Below are positions 20,222 to 29,700 of a stretch of DNA of 63,167 nucleotides, in pieces. The position numbers were made by a program, and so were the translations under genes. The notes below the pieces were generated by a model that had not been told where the DNA came from, did not search any database, and saw nothing but the letters and a program-made list of their open reading frames with translations. The stretch spans positions 1 to 63,167 of the forward strand of contig JAIBAN010000044.1 of NCBI GenBank assembly GCA_019695185.1. The letters are read 5' to 3'. Every line of letters begins with the position of its first letter. The first letter of the stretch is position 1. This DNA comes from Blastocatellia bacterium (lineage in GTDB: Bacteria > Acidobacteriota > Blastocatellia > Chloracidobacteriales > Chloracidobacteriaceae).

Positions 20222-20357
20222 ATTTCAAAGGACTGAGGACTGAGGACTGAGGACTGAGCGAAGGCAAATCGGTTGGACAATCCAACATTCCAAAAGAGGT
20301 TGAAAGGTCAACCCTCAGTCCTCAGTCCTCAGTCCTCAGTCCTCAGTCCTCAGCCCT
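20222..20357. repeat. Inverted pair of GGACTGA heptamer arrays
   Basis: GGACTGA units at about 20230-20257 face a longer array of TCAGTCC units at 20311-20357 across a spacer of about 53 bases. The right array ends nine bases before the rsmE ATG, so no Shine-Dalgarno sequence is visible. The spacer holds the short inverted TTGGACAATCCAA. Confidence 0.92.
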
Positions 20358-20366
20358 TGATATTGT

Positions 20367-21110
20367 ATGACCATCCACCGTTTTTATCTTCCTGGTGACT
20401 TGGATACCGGTCAGGAATTGCCGCTTGCGGAAGAAGAGGCCCATCACGCCCGGAATGTTCTGCGACTTGCGACTGATAATGAAATTCTTGTGTTTGATGG
20501 AACGGGAAGGGAATTTTCATCCATCATTGCCGGTGTCGAAAAAAAACGGGTGACCGTGCGGATTGGAGCGGAAAAGTTCAACCGCCGGGAATCCTCACTG
20601 GAAATCACGCTGGCCGTCGCCCTCATCAAACCCGAACGATTTGAATGGATATTGCAAAAGGCAGTGGAACTTGGGGTCAAAACCCTGGTTCCCCTTGTTA
20701 CCGAATTTACCGAAAAGGGATTGGTGCGACAGGAGAATACCAACCGGCGACTGCGCTGGGAACGGATAGCCCTGGAAGCCACCAAACAATGCGAGCGAGC
20801 AGTCCTGATGCAGATTGAGCCCCCGGTTTCATTTTCAGCCCAATTTCCCTTGGCGGCTGACCGTTTGGGCGTGATGCTGGTTGAACGTGACGCCGGGAAT
20901 TGGAAAACCGTTACTGGAAAAGTTGCACCCACACCTTCAAAAATAACCCTTTTCATTGGTCCCGAAGGGGGCTGGAGTACCTCCGAACGAATGCTTGCTG
21001 TGGAGCAGCAAAATGTCCTGCAAACCACCCTCGGACCGCGCATTCTGCGGGCGGAAACCGCAGCGCTCACAGCAATCAGTTTGACACAGGCAGCCTGGGG
21101 GGATTTTTGA
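20367..21110 (+). CDS. rsmE: 16S rRNA m3U1498 methyltransferase RsmE
   Basis: A 247-residue SPOUT methyltransferase. The N-terminal PUA-like part has EEEAHHARNVLRL, the central motif reads FEWILQKAVELGVKTLVPL, and the knot region has FIGPEGGWSTSERM and LGPRILRAETAALTAI for SAM binding. It methylates U1498 of 16S rRNA. It is the last plus-strand gene before the AT-rich RT island, whose 3' end is 50 bases away and convergent. Confidence 0.95.
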   Translation: MTIHRFYLPGDLDTGQELPLAEEEAHHARNVLRLATDNEILVFDGTGREFSSIIAGVEKKRVTVRIGAEKFNRRESSLEITLAVALIKPERFEWILQKAVELGVKTLVPLVTEFTEKGLVRQENTNRRLRWERIALEATKQCERAVLMQIEPPVSFSAQFPLAADRLGVMLVERDAGNWKTVTGKVAPTPSKITLFIGPEGGWSTSERMLAVEQQNVLQTTLGPRILRAETAALTAISLTQAAWGDF

Positions 21111-21159
21111 TTGAGAAGGCGTAAAGTTATTGTTTCTATGATGCCAGGCTTTTTGACCC

Positions 21160-22881
21160 TCATGAATATGACTGTAAAGCCTGCTGTACCTCAAAAACCA
21201 ACTCATCATCCCTGTCAAACGCTGTATTTATGGCCCAATCATTTAGCCTTAAGTCCTTAGACCCATGTAAACAAGCGAGTTCTCGAAAGTAGCTATTTGG
21301 TGAATTGAAAAGATCAGAGGAAGAATCACTCCAATCACAGAATTGTAAGATGGGTTCAGAATTGGGAAACTGTTTAAATCCTTTCAAGTCAATTCCGTTG
21401 AGTCGCAAAATTGCAAGGGCTTGAATTGTTTCCGGTTTCCATTCATTCAGACTACAAGTTGCCATCTTTGTTGATGATCTCAACGGTTGAGCTACAGCCT
21501 GAGCAGCGATTGGACCCATGTGCATTAACTTTGTAACATCTTGATTAGCCAAGGTAGAAAAGATTTCAGATGCAACCACCAATTCAGGAATTTTAGCCAA
21601 TTCTTCAGAAAAAAAAGTGAGATCATCTGGGTGAGCAAGATAAACAAGCCTGTTGGTCAAAAATCGAAGGCGGTAAAGGCTGCGTTTCCGCTCGTACTCC
21701 TGAAGTCCAGAAAAGGCACTGATTACCTGAATAAACTCTTTCCGGTATTGGTTTCGAAGTTGTATCCCTTGAGAGACTATTTGGTTTACATCCAGCTTGT
21801 GAGATTTCTTCAGAAACCATAGTTCTTGGAGAAGTTGTTTAATTCGTTCAAGGTAAGCGCGTTCCTGCTCAACATTTGAGTAGTCAAGGGGAAGAATTCG
21901 AATGCCTTGTTGGTGAAATTCCTTGGTCAAACTGCTTAATCTTTCAGGATTAAAAAGTAGTAACTGTTTCATTTGACCAATAAACGTCATCCAGGATGGC
22001 CCTGACGGCTCATCAAAGTCATGTTTTCCTTTAAGCCAATCCTGGCTTGGAACTTCAAGACGTTTATCAGGATTTAATGTAAAACCAAGATTCTTTAATG
22101 AGTCACATAAAAATTTTTCTATCTCTCCGATTCTCGAACGAGGCACTACGATTGTCACATCGTCAACGTAACGAAAATAGCCCCCAGGGGTCTTTTTGTC
22201 CATCTCCTCGTCAAGCCCACGTAAGACCAAATTACCAATTAGATGGCTGAACATGGGGCCGGTAAGAATGGAAGGTGAATTGGGTGCAGATGTCTCCCTG
22301 TAATTTTCAAGTAGTTTGTTACCAAGCTCATGAAAACGGTGAGGGAGCGATGCCTCCTGGCATGCTTTTTCCCAAGCAGTAGAGGCTAATTCAATTTTGA
22401 TGGATGGATAGTAACGGCGAATGTCTGTGTACAAAACATGGGCGTCTGGAATTGTTTTGCAAGCTTTTGCAATAGCTTTATGGCGTTCCCGAAAACCAAT
22501 AAAGTACGGCTGAAAAATACCTTTCTGTTCTGTCCCTTTTGATAACCTGTAACTGAAAACTGATTTTGCATTATGGAACGCTTTTCCATGTTCTGCGCAA
22601 ACTGCTAGCAAGGCTGTTTCCGCTAAAGCCTCATTTGGTCCAGGAATGTGTAATAGGCGAAACTTGTCTTCCTCTTTATTTGGATTTTTTATGTGTAGGG
22701 TTTCATTATAAAATGGTTTTGAGCGTCCCATAACCATCGACATGGGAATTTCTTCGACCCATCTATTTTTTTGTGCTGAAGTATTTCTTAAATACAATCG
22801 AAGTCCAACATATGTAAGAATATCCCGCTTTCGATATTGATGGACAGCACGAGTTGCAAGTATTTCGGGTTTTACTTTCAT
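21160..22881 (-). CDS. Reverse transcriptase, Unknown-Group/Abi-like (putative antiphage)
   Basis: A 573-residue RT. Seen: the palm motif YTDIRRYYPSI (151-161, Asp153), the GPMFSHLIGNLVL block (208-220), the catalytic FRYVDD (Asp240, Asp241) and LGFTLNPDK (265-273). The RT core ends near 310. The remaining 260 residues carry no maturase X, HNH or Cas1 domain and look helical, as in UG/Abi RTs (AbiA, AbiK, DRT systems), which are known phage-defence enzymes. It overlaps the upstream gene by ATGA (stop of that gene at 22878-22880), so they are translationally coupled. The AT-rich composition contrasts with the flanks and suggests horizontal acquisition. The exact UG class cannot be assigned by eye; a retron RT is less likely because no msr-msd was recognised. 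Confidence 0.9.
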   Translation of the reverse strand: MKVKPEILATRAVHQYRKRDILTYVGLRLYLRNTSAQKNRWVEEIPMSMVMGRSKPFYNETLHIKNPNKEEDKFRLLHIPGPNEALAETALLAVCAEHGKAFHNAKSVFSYRLSKGTEQKGIFQPYFIGFRERHKAIAKACKTIPDAHVLYTDIRRYYPSIKIELASTAWEKACQEASLPHRFHELGNKLLENYRETSAPNSPSILTGPMFSHLIGNLVLRGLDEEMDKKTPGGYFRYVDDVTIVVPRSRIGEIEKFLCDSLKNLGFTLNPDKRLEVPSQDWLKGKHDFDEPSGPSWMTFIGQMKQLLLFNPERLSSLTKEFHQQGIRILPLDYSNVEQERAYLERIKQLLQELWFLKKSHKLDVNQIVSQGIQLRNQYRKEFIQVISAFSGLQEYERKRSLYRLRFLTNRLVYLAHPDDLTFFSEELAKIPELVVASEIFSTLANQDVTKLMHMGPIAAQAVAQPLRSSTKMATCSLNEWKPETIQALAILRLNGIDLKGFKQFPNSEPILQFCDWSDSSSDLFNSPNSYFRELACLHGSKDLRLNDWAINTAFDRDDELVFEVQQALQSYS

Positions 22882-23843
22882 TGTTTGTTACGCTCCAGTT
22901 TGACCAAAGAAAGGTGAACTGGATTCCTTATGTCAAGTTCCAGCGGATTCGCAAATTGAGCTTTGGTTTGTAAAGTTTCACTGTTGACCGGTGAAGGGTT
23001 TGTTTGGAAGATGGATATAATTGTTTTGAATGATTTGGATTTTTTTAGGCTCTCCCACATGGTTGTTGTTTTTTTCATTTGAGGTTCAATCCATATCACG
23101 TTTGAATTCCGATATGCTGCCCAGCGAAAAATCTCCCCAAGTCGCTCTTCTGCTTTTTTGAAATTATTTTGAGAATGTAAAAAGCCAGAAAAATTTGCTA
23201 CAACTAAAATATTTTCCCGGCAATCAAGGGCATGTTCGGTCCAAGTATGTATTAATTTTGTTGTGCTATTTGGACAGAATAAATCCCATTGTTCCAATTT
23301 TAAGTGAAGGAAAATGGCTTGTTCATTGAGCGAGGGCTGTAATTTCTGAAACAATTGATTAGCGTAATCAAGTGCCGTTTGGGAATTGTCTCCACCGACA
23401 AAAAAAATATCTAAAGGTACTCGTGGAAGAATTGCTGCCTGTCGAAGTTCAGCAATTGTTGTAAGTAATGCAATTGTTGCAGCTCCTGCACCACAGGGTA
23501 AATCCATGATTCCCACCCGGCCTCCAGCAAAAGTTTGAATAATAATGTTTGAGGTTTCTCCCAAATGATCATTGGGGTCGAGGGCCGCAAGTTGCACACG
23601 AGCACAGGAACCATCGAAACGAAGTGCAAAGTGTTCACTCGCAGCAGTTTTTGAGGTTCCGCCAATTGGTCCGTCCTGGCGCTTCCCTTTATCAAGCGCA
23701 AGAGTTAGATACCCTATTTCTTCTAAGATTTGACGATAGGACTCTCCCAAGTTAGAGGATAAAAACAAAGTTTCTTGACTTGGGTCAAATAGGTGTTTAG
23801 GTAAGTCAGAGGGCATCAAAAATCTGTTTGGTTTTGAAAACAT
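22878..23843 (-). CDS. RT-associated protein with SAM-methyltransferase-like fold
   Basis: A 321-residue protein from ATG 23843 (a TTG one codon upstream is the alternative); GGAG lies 14 bases ahead. Not recognised as a named family. Seen: a Rossmann-like pattern, with VGIMDLPCGAGAATIALL (about 111-128, like methyltransferase motif I), IFFVGGD (acidic end of strand 2), LKLEQWDLF (strand 3 region) and NILVVANFSGFL (strand 4, motif IV position). This suggests a class I SAM-binding enzyme or a degenerate relative. It is first in a two-gene operon with the RT, and the 4-base overlap implies matched production. The target (RNA, DNA, protein or the RT product) is unknown. Confidence 0.75.
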   Translation of the reverse strand: MFSKPNRFLMPSDLPKHLFDPSQETLFLSSNLGESYRQILEEIGYLTLALDKGKRQDGPIGGTSKTAASEHFALRFDGSCARVQLAALDPNDHLGETSNIIIQTFAGGRVGIMDLPCGAGAATIALLTTIAELRQAAILPRVPLDIFFVGGDNSQTALDYANQLFQKLQPSLNEQAIFLHLKLEQWDLFCPNSTTKLIHTWTEHALDCRENILVVANFSGFLHSQNNFKKAEERLGEIFRWAAYRNSNVIWIEPQMKKTTTMWESLKKSKSFKTIISIFQTNPSPVNSETLQTKAQFANPLELDIRNPVHLSLVKLERNKQ

Positions 23844-24049
23844 CAAATATAGTCACTCCAGATGATTTGGTCTGATTTGCTACCTATTATTTCCAGCAGA
23901 CGGGCAAAAAGATGCGCCGGCAGAAAAAAATATTATTCTGAAGTAGCTTTGAAGTCTGATTGCAAGTTGAGATTATCATAACCGATTTTATAACTTGATA
24001 TTTTATAGCTATTTAATTTCGTGGTTTGATTTTTTTCAGGAGCGACACC

Positions 24050-24676
24050 ATGATTTTCATTGGAACAACAAACCCAGGCAAGGTTGCCGAAATTGCGGCT
24101 TTGTTGGCTCCGCTGGGCGTGGAGTTAAAGCCAGTCAGTCTGGACATTGAGGAACCCGCCGAGACCTTTGAGGAAAATGCCCGGCTCAAGGCGCTTGCCT
24201 ATGCCGAACATACGGGCGGCGTGACGATTTCAGAGGACTCCGGGTTGATTATTCCGGCTTTGGAAGGTTTGCCCGGCGTTTGGTCCGCCCGGTTTGCCGA
24301 CCTTGATGTGCAGACCCGTAAAGTCACCTCATCAGGACGCTCCAGAGAGGTGATTGACCGGCTCAACAACCAGCGGGTGCTGGAATTGATGCAGGGAATT
24401 GAACAGCCTCGCCGGGCAGCCCTCTTCAAAGTGGCCTTGCTCGTGGCCCAGCCGGGAAAAGTGCTCTTTCAATCGGTGGCGGAATGCCACGGCTGGATTG
24501 CCGAAGAGGAAAAAGGAACGGGCGGTTTTGGCTATGACCCGATTTTTGTTGGGCAGGACACTTTCGGGAAAACCTTTGCCGAACTTGACCCCATGCGGAA
24601 AAATCTGCGCTCCCATCGCAAACGGGCGCTGGACGAAATGTTTCTGTGGGCCTCACAAAACCGGAGTCTTTTGTAA
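24050..24676 (+). CDS. rdgB: XTP/dITP diphosphatase (non-canonical purine NTP pyrophosphatase)
   Basis: A 208-residue RdgB/HAM1 enzyme that hydrolyses ITP, dITP and XTP to monophosphates and keeps them out of nucleic acids. Motifs seen: GTTNPGKVAEI at the start, SEDSGLIIPALEGLPGVWSARFA (catalytic Asp and purine pocket) and GTGGFGYDPIF. The frame is open to 24026, but ATG 24050 with CAGGAG upstream gives the right N-terminus. It lies just outside the RT island. Confidence 0.96.
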   Translation: MIFIGTTNPGKVAEIAALLAPLGVELKPVSLDIEEPAETFEENARLKALAYAEHTGGVTISEDSGLIIPALEGLPGVWSARFADLDVQTRKVTSSGRSREVIDRLNNQRVLELMQGIEQPRRAALFKVALLVAQPGKVLFQSVAECHGWIAEEEKGTGGFGYDPIFVGQDTFGKTFAELDPMRKNLRSHRKRALDEMFLWASQNRSLL

Positions 24677-24728
24677 GGACTGAGGACTGAGGACTGAGTT
24701 CAATTGCACCCATGGCCGTGGGCCATGG
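24677..24728 (+). terminator. GGACTGA array and perfect hairpin after rdgB
   Basis: Three GGACTGA units (24677-24698) follow the rdgB stop. Then CCATGGCC (24710-24717) and GGCCATGG (24721-24728) form an 8-bp GC-rich hairpin with a three-base loop, followed by TTTCT. It is terminator-like but the T-run is weak, so read-through into the next gene is plausible. Confidence 0.5.
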
Positions 24729-24780
24729 TTTCTAAATACCAACTGGCGGCGTCAGTACCGCCAACGGCACGAAAGACTTT

Positions 24781-25749
24781 ATGATTGTGGTGGACGGCAA
24801 CGATGGCACCGGAAAAAGCACCCTGGCGGCGGCACTCCGCGCTTTGGGGTATGAAGTCCAGGACCGGGGGCTTCCGACCAAGGCCACCGATGAAGGGATT
24901 CCGGAGGTGCTGCCGGAAAATGAGTTGTATCTGATTCTGGATGTTCCCGAAGCGGTTTCCCTGGAACGGCTGCAACAGGCCGGAAAAGACATGACCGAGC
25001 ATTGGCACCACCCGGATGTGCTGACCCATTACCGGAACCGGTTTCGGGAAGTGGCGGCAGGGCTCAAGGTTCCCCTGATTGATTCAACAGGAACCGCTGA
25101 AACCGTGCTGGAGCAGGTTTTAAGCTTTTTGAAATCCCCGTGGAAACCGCTTCAGGTGGGAATTCCCAAAGGCAGACTCTTTGACGAAGTGGCCCGCCGG
25201 ATGGAAAAAGCCGGTTACCCGCTGGAGGTCACACCCCGCAATTACCATCCCCGGTGCGAAGGAATCCACCCGTTCATCCTGAAACCCCGTTCGATTCCGC
25301 AAATGGTGGCCTTGGGGCTCCTCGACGTAGGATTTTGCGGACGTGATTTGGTACGGGAAAGCGGCTACGACGACCGTCTGGTGATTGCCCATGACCTGGA
25401 CACCCAACGGGTTCGCCTGCTGGCGGCGGCGGCAGACCCGAAAATCCTGGAAACCCCGCCCAAGCGCCCGCTTGTGATTGCCACGGAATTTCCATTGATG
25501 GCCGACCGCTGGGCCACCGGACGCAATCTGGCTCATATTTGCATCAATACCTGGGGTTCCACCGAAGCCTGGGCTCCGACCTATGCCGATTTGGTGCTCG
25601 ATGTAGTGGAAACCGGAGAAACCATGGCTGCCAACGGGCTGACAATTCTGGAGGAAATCATGGAAAGCACGACGGTCATGATTGTTTCGGCAGAATATCC
25701 TCGCCATGCCCTCCATCACAAATTCGTTTCGGCTTTGAAAACTGCCTGA
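24781..25749 (+). CDS. Fusion: thymidylate-kinase-like + ATP-phosphoribosyltransferase (HisG)-like
   Basis: A 322-residue two-domain protein. Residues 1-120 form a P-loop nucleotide kinase of the dTMP-kinase family: IVVDGNDGTGKSTLAAAL is the Walker A, and LILDVPEAVSLERL is the later strand. Residues 126-322 match short-form HisG: GIPKGRLFDEVARRMEKAGY, LGLLDVGFCGRDLV and the PRPP-binding VETGETMAANGLTILEEI. The kinase part is shorter than free Tmk and lacks an obvious LID motif. Fusion to HisG is unusual, and no HisZ or other his gene is nearby. A PurC-like gene follows 101 bases downstream. Together they may make or modify a nucleotide, not histidine. The start has only GAAAG upstream. Confidence 0.85.
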   Translation: MIVVDGNDGTGKSTLAAALRALGYEVQDRGLPTKATDEGIPEVLPENELYLILDVPEAVSLERLQQAGKDMTEHWHHPDVLTHYRNRFREVAAGLKVPLIDSTGTAETVLEQVLSFLKSPWKPLQVGIPKGRLFDEVARRMEKAGYPLEVTPRNYHPRCEGIHPFILKPRSIPQMVALGLLDVGFCGRDLVRESGYDDRLVIAHDLDTQRVRLLAAAADPKILETPPKRPLVIATEFPLMADRWATGRNLAHICINTWGSTEAWAPTYADLVLDVVETGETMAANGLTILEEIMESTTVMIVSAEYPRHALHHKFVSALKTA

Positions 25750-25754
25750 TTTTA

Positions 25755-25828
25755 TCCACGAAGGACACGAAGAAGCGCCAAAAAGAAAAGACATTTCTTC
25801 CTTCGTGTTTCCTTACCTCCTTCGTGGA
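25755..25828. repeat. Imperfect dyad with TCCACGAAGG arms
   Basis: TCCACGAAGG at 25755-25764 mirrors CCTTCGTGGA at 25819-25828, with further partial pairing (ACACGAAG with CTTCGTGTT). It fills the gap between the HisG fusion and the PurC-like gene and ends 12 bases before that gene's AAAGGAG. The wording resembles intergenic CACGAAG repeats in many environmental genomes. Confidence 0.75.
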
Positions 25829-25850
25829 AGAAAAGAAAAGGAGAATTCAA

Positions 25851-26648
25851 GTGTCTCTCAATATTGATTCGTTGACCGATGAGCAGTTTGAAGCTTTGCC
25901 TTTGGTGGTGGAAGGGGAATCGAAAATTGTCCGTAATGCCGGAAATGGGCAATGCGTGATTCGGTTCAAGCCCACCATTTATTCGTTCACTGCCAACCGG
26001 GCCGGGGTGATTGAGGGTTCGGACGTGCTCCGGTTGCGGGCCTCCCGGATTTTTCTGGAGGTGCTGCGCAAGGCTGGCGTCAATCATGCCTATCGTGAAA
26101 TCAACGACCGGTTTGTGTTGGCCGATTTGATTGAAAACCCGCCACCAATTGAAGTGGTGGTCAAGGCATTTCATTCGGGAACCTCCAAGCATCGGTATGT
26201 GGGCATGAGTGGCTGGCCGATTCGGAAATCGCATCTGTTTTTCAGTGGTTACAAATTTGAAGGAGATGGCGGCTATCCGGCACCGCTGGTGCGATTCGAT
26301 TGGCGAAACCCGCTCAAACATCCGGATTCAGGGAAGTGGCTGGCGGATGAGGTTTTAGGTGATGCCCAGGCGGATTGGTTTATTGACACGAACAAGGCCC
26401 GTGTGACAGCCCTCAACGTCTATCGGGCGCTTTCCAATTTCCTGGGGGAACGGGATGTGGTGCTCTATGACCTGTGCCTGTTCATTTCCGAAGACGGGGA
26501 AACGGTTTTCGGAGAAATCAGCCAGGATTGCGGGCGCTTCCGGCATTTTGATTTGGGTTCGCTCGACAAGGACGAATGGCGCGCCGGGGGTTCCTCCGAA
26601 CAGGTACTGAAAAAGTGGGAAACCCTGCTGGAAATCATTCAAACATAA
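25851..26648 (+). CDS. PurC-like (SAICAR synthetase family) protein
   Basis: A 265-residue member of the SAICAR synthetase/PurC ATP-dependent ligase fold. The family pattern is visible in GNGQCVIRFKPTIYSFT, NPPPIEVVVKAFHSGTSKHR and DGETVFGEISQDCGRFR (compare the PurC DEISPDTCR motif), but these are divergent and the usual GKVRDLY start is missing, so a different substrate is likely. It starts at GTG 25851 behind AAAAGGAG; the frame open to 25539 overlaps the preceding gene. With the kinase-HisG fusion it may act on a purine-like nucleotide. Ordinary de novo purine PurC is the alternative, but context and divergence argue against it. Confidence 0.8.
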   Translation: MSLNIDSLTDEQFEALPLVVEGESKIVRNAGNGQCVIRFKPTIYSFTANRAGVIEGSDVLRLRASRIFLEVLRKAGVNHAYREINDRFVLADLIENPPPIEVVVKAFHSGTSKHRYVGMSGWPIRKSHLFFSGYKFEGDGGYPAPLVRFDWRNPLKHPDSGKWLADEVLGDAQADWFIDTNKARVTALNVYRALSNFLGERDVVLYDLCLFISEDGETVFGEISQDCGRFRHFDLGSLDKDEWRAGGSSEQVLKKWETLLEIIQT

Positions 26649-26658
26649 TTTTTTGAAT

Positions 26659-26734
26659 GCGAAACAAGAGAAATACGCGAAAAGAAGAAAAAACGGTTGT
26701 TTCGGAAAATTTTCGCGTATTTCGCGTGTTTCGC
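26659..26734. terminator. Long bidirectional hairpin between convergent genes
   Basis: GCGAAAC, a 5-base internal loop and AAATACGCGAAAA (26659-26683) pair with TTTTCGCGTATTT, a 5-base loop and GTTTCGC (26710-26734). The hairpin lies in the 99-base gap between the PurC-like gene and the convergent metalloprotease gene, so it may end transcription from both sides. The sequence (TTCGCG, TTTCGCG) is itself repeat-like. Confidence 0.65.
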
Positions 26735-26747
26735 GGTTAAGATTCAA

Positions 26748-29700
26748 TCACCTCGTAAAGCTGAATTCAGCGGAAGTCGTGCCATCCGGATTCCGCACGG
26801 TCAGTTTGACGGTTTGACCAGTCTTGATTTTCTTGCCGACCTTTTTGGCAATCAATCTCCGGCTCGGGGATTGCGCATCATTGCTCGTGTCTTTGGGTGC
26901 GCCGTCAACCAGAATCACAGCCCCGTTGGCGAAATTGTCGCCCGTAACAATTAAATCCTTGCCGGAAACTTCGGCTCCGGTGATGCGGGGGGAACTGTCG
27001 GCTGTGACTGTCACTGTCACGCGCCCCAGGTCTGAATAGGCGCGCCCGTCAAAAACCCGAAAGTAAAAGAACTCGGTTCCGACAAAATTCGGCCCTGGCG
27101 TGTAGGTGAAGTCTCCGGTGGCGGAATTTGTAATCACCACCATTCCCTTAAATCCGCTTTCCCGGCCTACGGTTTCAAAGCGGAGCGGGTTGCCTTCGGC
27201 GTCACTTCCCACCAGTTTGCCAGTGGCCGGGGCGTTCTGTTTGGTCGAGAGCGTTCCGTCCGTCACGGTCGGAACCGAGTTGAGAATCATGAAGGACGTT
27301 GCGCTGGTGTTCGTCCCACCCGGAGTTGTAACCGTGATTTGCCCGGTGGTCGTGCCCGCAGGAACGACTGCCGTGATTTGTCCGGCTGAGTTGACGGTGA
27401 AATTCGTGGCCGGTCTGCCGCCAAACTGGACCTGTGTGGCTCCAGTCAGTCGTCTGCCGAAAATCGTGACGGATGTTCCCGCCCTTCCGCTGGTTGGGGA
27501 AAATGACGAAACGCCGGGAGTTGCCGGGGCAATCGTCAGCGTAAACCGGCGTGCGCCGAGGCAGCGGTTGTTGTCGGAAGCCGTCAGTTCAAAGGAAAAG
27601 CTCCCGGTTGTTTCAGGTGTGCCGGAGAGAATCCCGCTGGTCTGGTTCAGGGTGAGCCCCGCAGGCAGTGAACCGCCCGACAAAACGTATTTCGCAATCT
27701 GTCCGCCCCCGCTGGCTGAAAAAGCCTGGTTGTACGCCGTATCCTGTTTCCCATTGGGCAGTGTGGCCGGATTGACGGTGATGGCGGGACAGGTGGAGGC
27801 ATCATCTTCGATAATGCTGCCTTCGGCGCGACCGTCTTCAATCATGGCATTAACCGGGTTTCCCAGAACCACAAAGAAATCATCCTCGGCTTCGCCATCG
27901 GGGGTGGCTTCAAGCACCTTCACTTTGATGGTTTGAGAGGTCGAACCGGGTGGGAAGACCAGCTTCCCGCTGGTGGCTTCGTAGTTCATTCCAGCCACAG
28001 CGGTTCCATCTTCGGTTTGGTATTCGATTTCAATCGGCAGGTTGCTGGGCGCGGTCAGCGTAACGGGAAATTCAAAAAACAGGTCGCCCGCCTGTCGTCC
28101 GTTGCGTGGGGGCATGCCGCCGGTGTCACCGGCGTTGGCTTCGGGTTGGACGTTGATGGTGTATTGGCGGGTCTGGGTACATCCAATCGAATCCGTAGCG
28201 GTCACCGTAAAACTCACCATCCCGGCTACCTGTGGAACGCCTGAAATTTGGCCGTCGGCAGCCAGATTGACGTTCTCGGGCAAATTGCCTTGCGAGACCC
28301 GGAAGGTGAGAGGTGGAATGCCTCCGGTCGCGGTAATCCGGGCCGTGTAGTCCATGAAAACCGGCGCAACGGGCAAAGCATCCGGGCCAATCGTAATCGG
28401 CGAGCAGGCCGGACGGACCGAAAAAGCCGGGGAAATATTGAAGAAAACATTACCAATGGCCTCGACCCGAATTCTGGCATTGGCGACCGGGTTCGCCGGA
28501 GCCGTCACCGTGGCTGACCCATTGTTGGGAACGCTCTCAGCCAGAACGGTTGGAAACGTCATGCCGCCATCGGATGAAAGCGAAATCCGGACGTTGGCCA
28601 CTCCGATGGGAGCCGTGTTGGTTCCGGCGACGCTCCAGGTCACTGTTTGTTGCGAACCGGGAGTCCAGGCGGTTCCGCTGGCAGGGGCGGTGACCTGAAA
28701 CGGCCCCCGGTCACCCAGCACATTCACCTGCATGGCTGCGGCTGAGGTTCCGCCTCCAGCCGCCCGGTTATCGCGCACTGTGACTCTGAAATTCATGGTT
28801 CGGGTGGTGGTGATTTGACTCTCACCGCTCAACAGGGTTTGGTCGCCAGTACCGATGGTGGCGGGTGGAACCCCGTTGTTTTCCAAAATGTAGGGCAGGG
28901 AAGGAAAGCTGCGGGCCTGATTTGTGGTGGGCGGATAGGAGCGGAAAAGCGGGCGATTGCCGTTGTCCGTGTTGGGTGGACCTGGGTCGCCCAGGTCAAA
29001 TTCCTCCCAGCAGTAGGTCAACGCATCGCCATCCTGGTCAGTGGCGGGAGCCGTCAATGTGAAAGGTGTCCGTGCCGGAACGGTCGCATTTGACAGGGTT
29101 CCAATCACCGGAGGATTGTTTCCCGACGGTGTTTTGACGGAACAATCTTCCGTCCGGCCAGCATATGCCAGCATGAGTCCCAGGCTGCCGGTGTGAAAAT
29201 AGAGGTCGGCGTTGAGGACCACGTTTTCGGCGTTGCACACGCCGCTGTAGCTCATGATGGTCGTGCCACTGCCCGGTTCCCAGGCGCTGGCCATTTCACG
29301 TTCATTACAGCCGCCGGTCGTTCCATTATAGGAATGCGTGACGCTGAACTGATGTGCAAATTCATGGGCGACGCCACTCACGACAATGTTGGATGAAGGA
29401 TCCTCAGCCGTCGAAGACGCCCCCATCGCTTTGGTGCCATTGACACAGACCGAACTCAGTTGCGCGACACCCGAAAAGCCATTGCCGGTGGTGGCGTAAA
29501 TATGGCCGATGTCGTAATTGGCCGCTCCGATGAGCATATCCAGCTTCGTCTGGTTTTCAGTCAACAGCGAATTGTTATTTCCATTGGTATAGCCGTCGGT
29601 GACCGGGTCGGTAAACACCAGTTCATTTTCCCTGGCAATCAGCACAAACCGGATGGCCGCTTCGCGCTGGAAAATGGCGGAAATAAGGTTAATTGAGGAT

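Noticed and set aside
21160..22881. Group II intron maturase
   Set aside because: The RT lacks an X/maturase or HNH part, and no intron domain V-like RNA was recognised around it; the linked gene points to a UG/Abi type.
23847..24049. Retron msr-msd RNA
   Set aside because: No long facing a1/a2 repeats and no priming guanosine context could be seen by eye; left only as a question in the findings.
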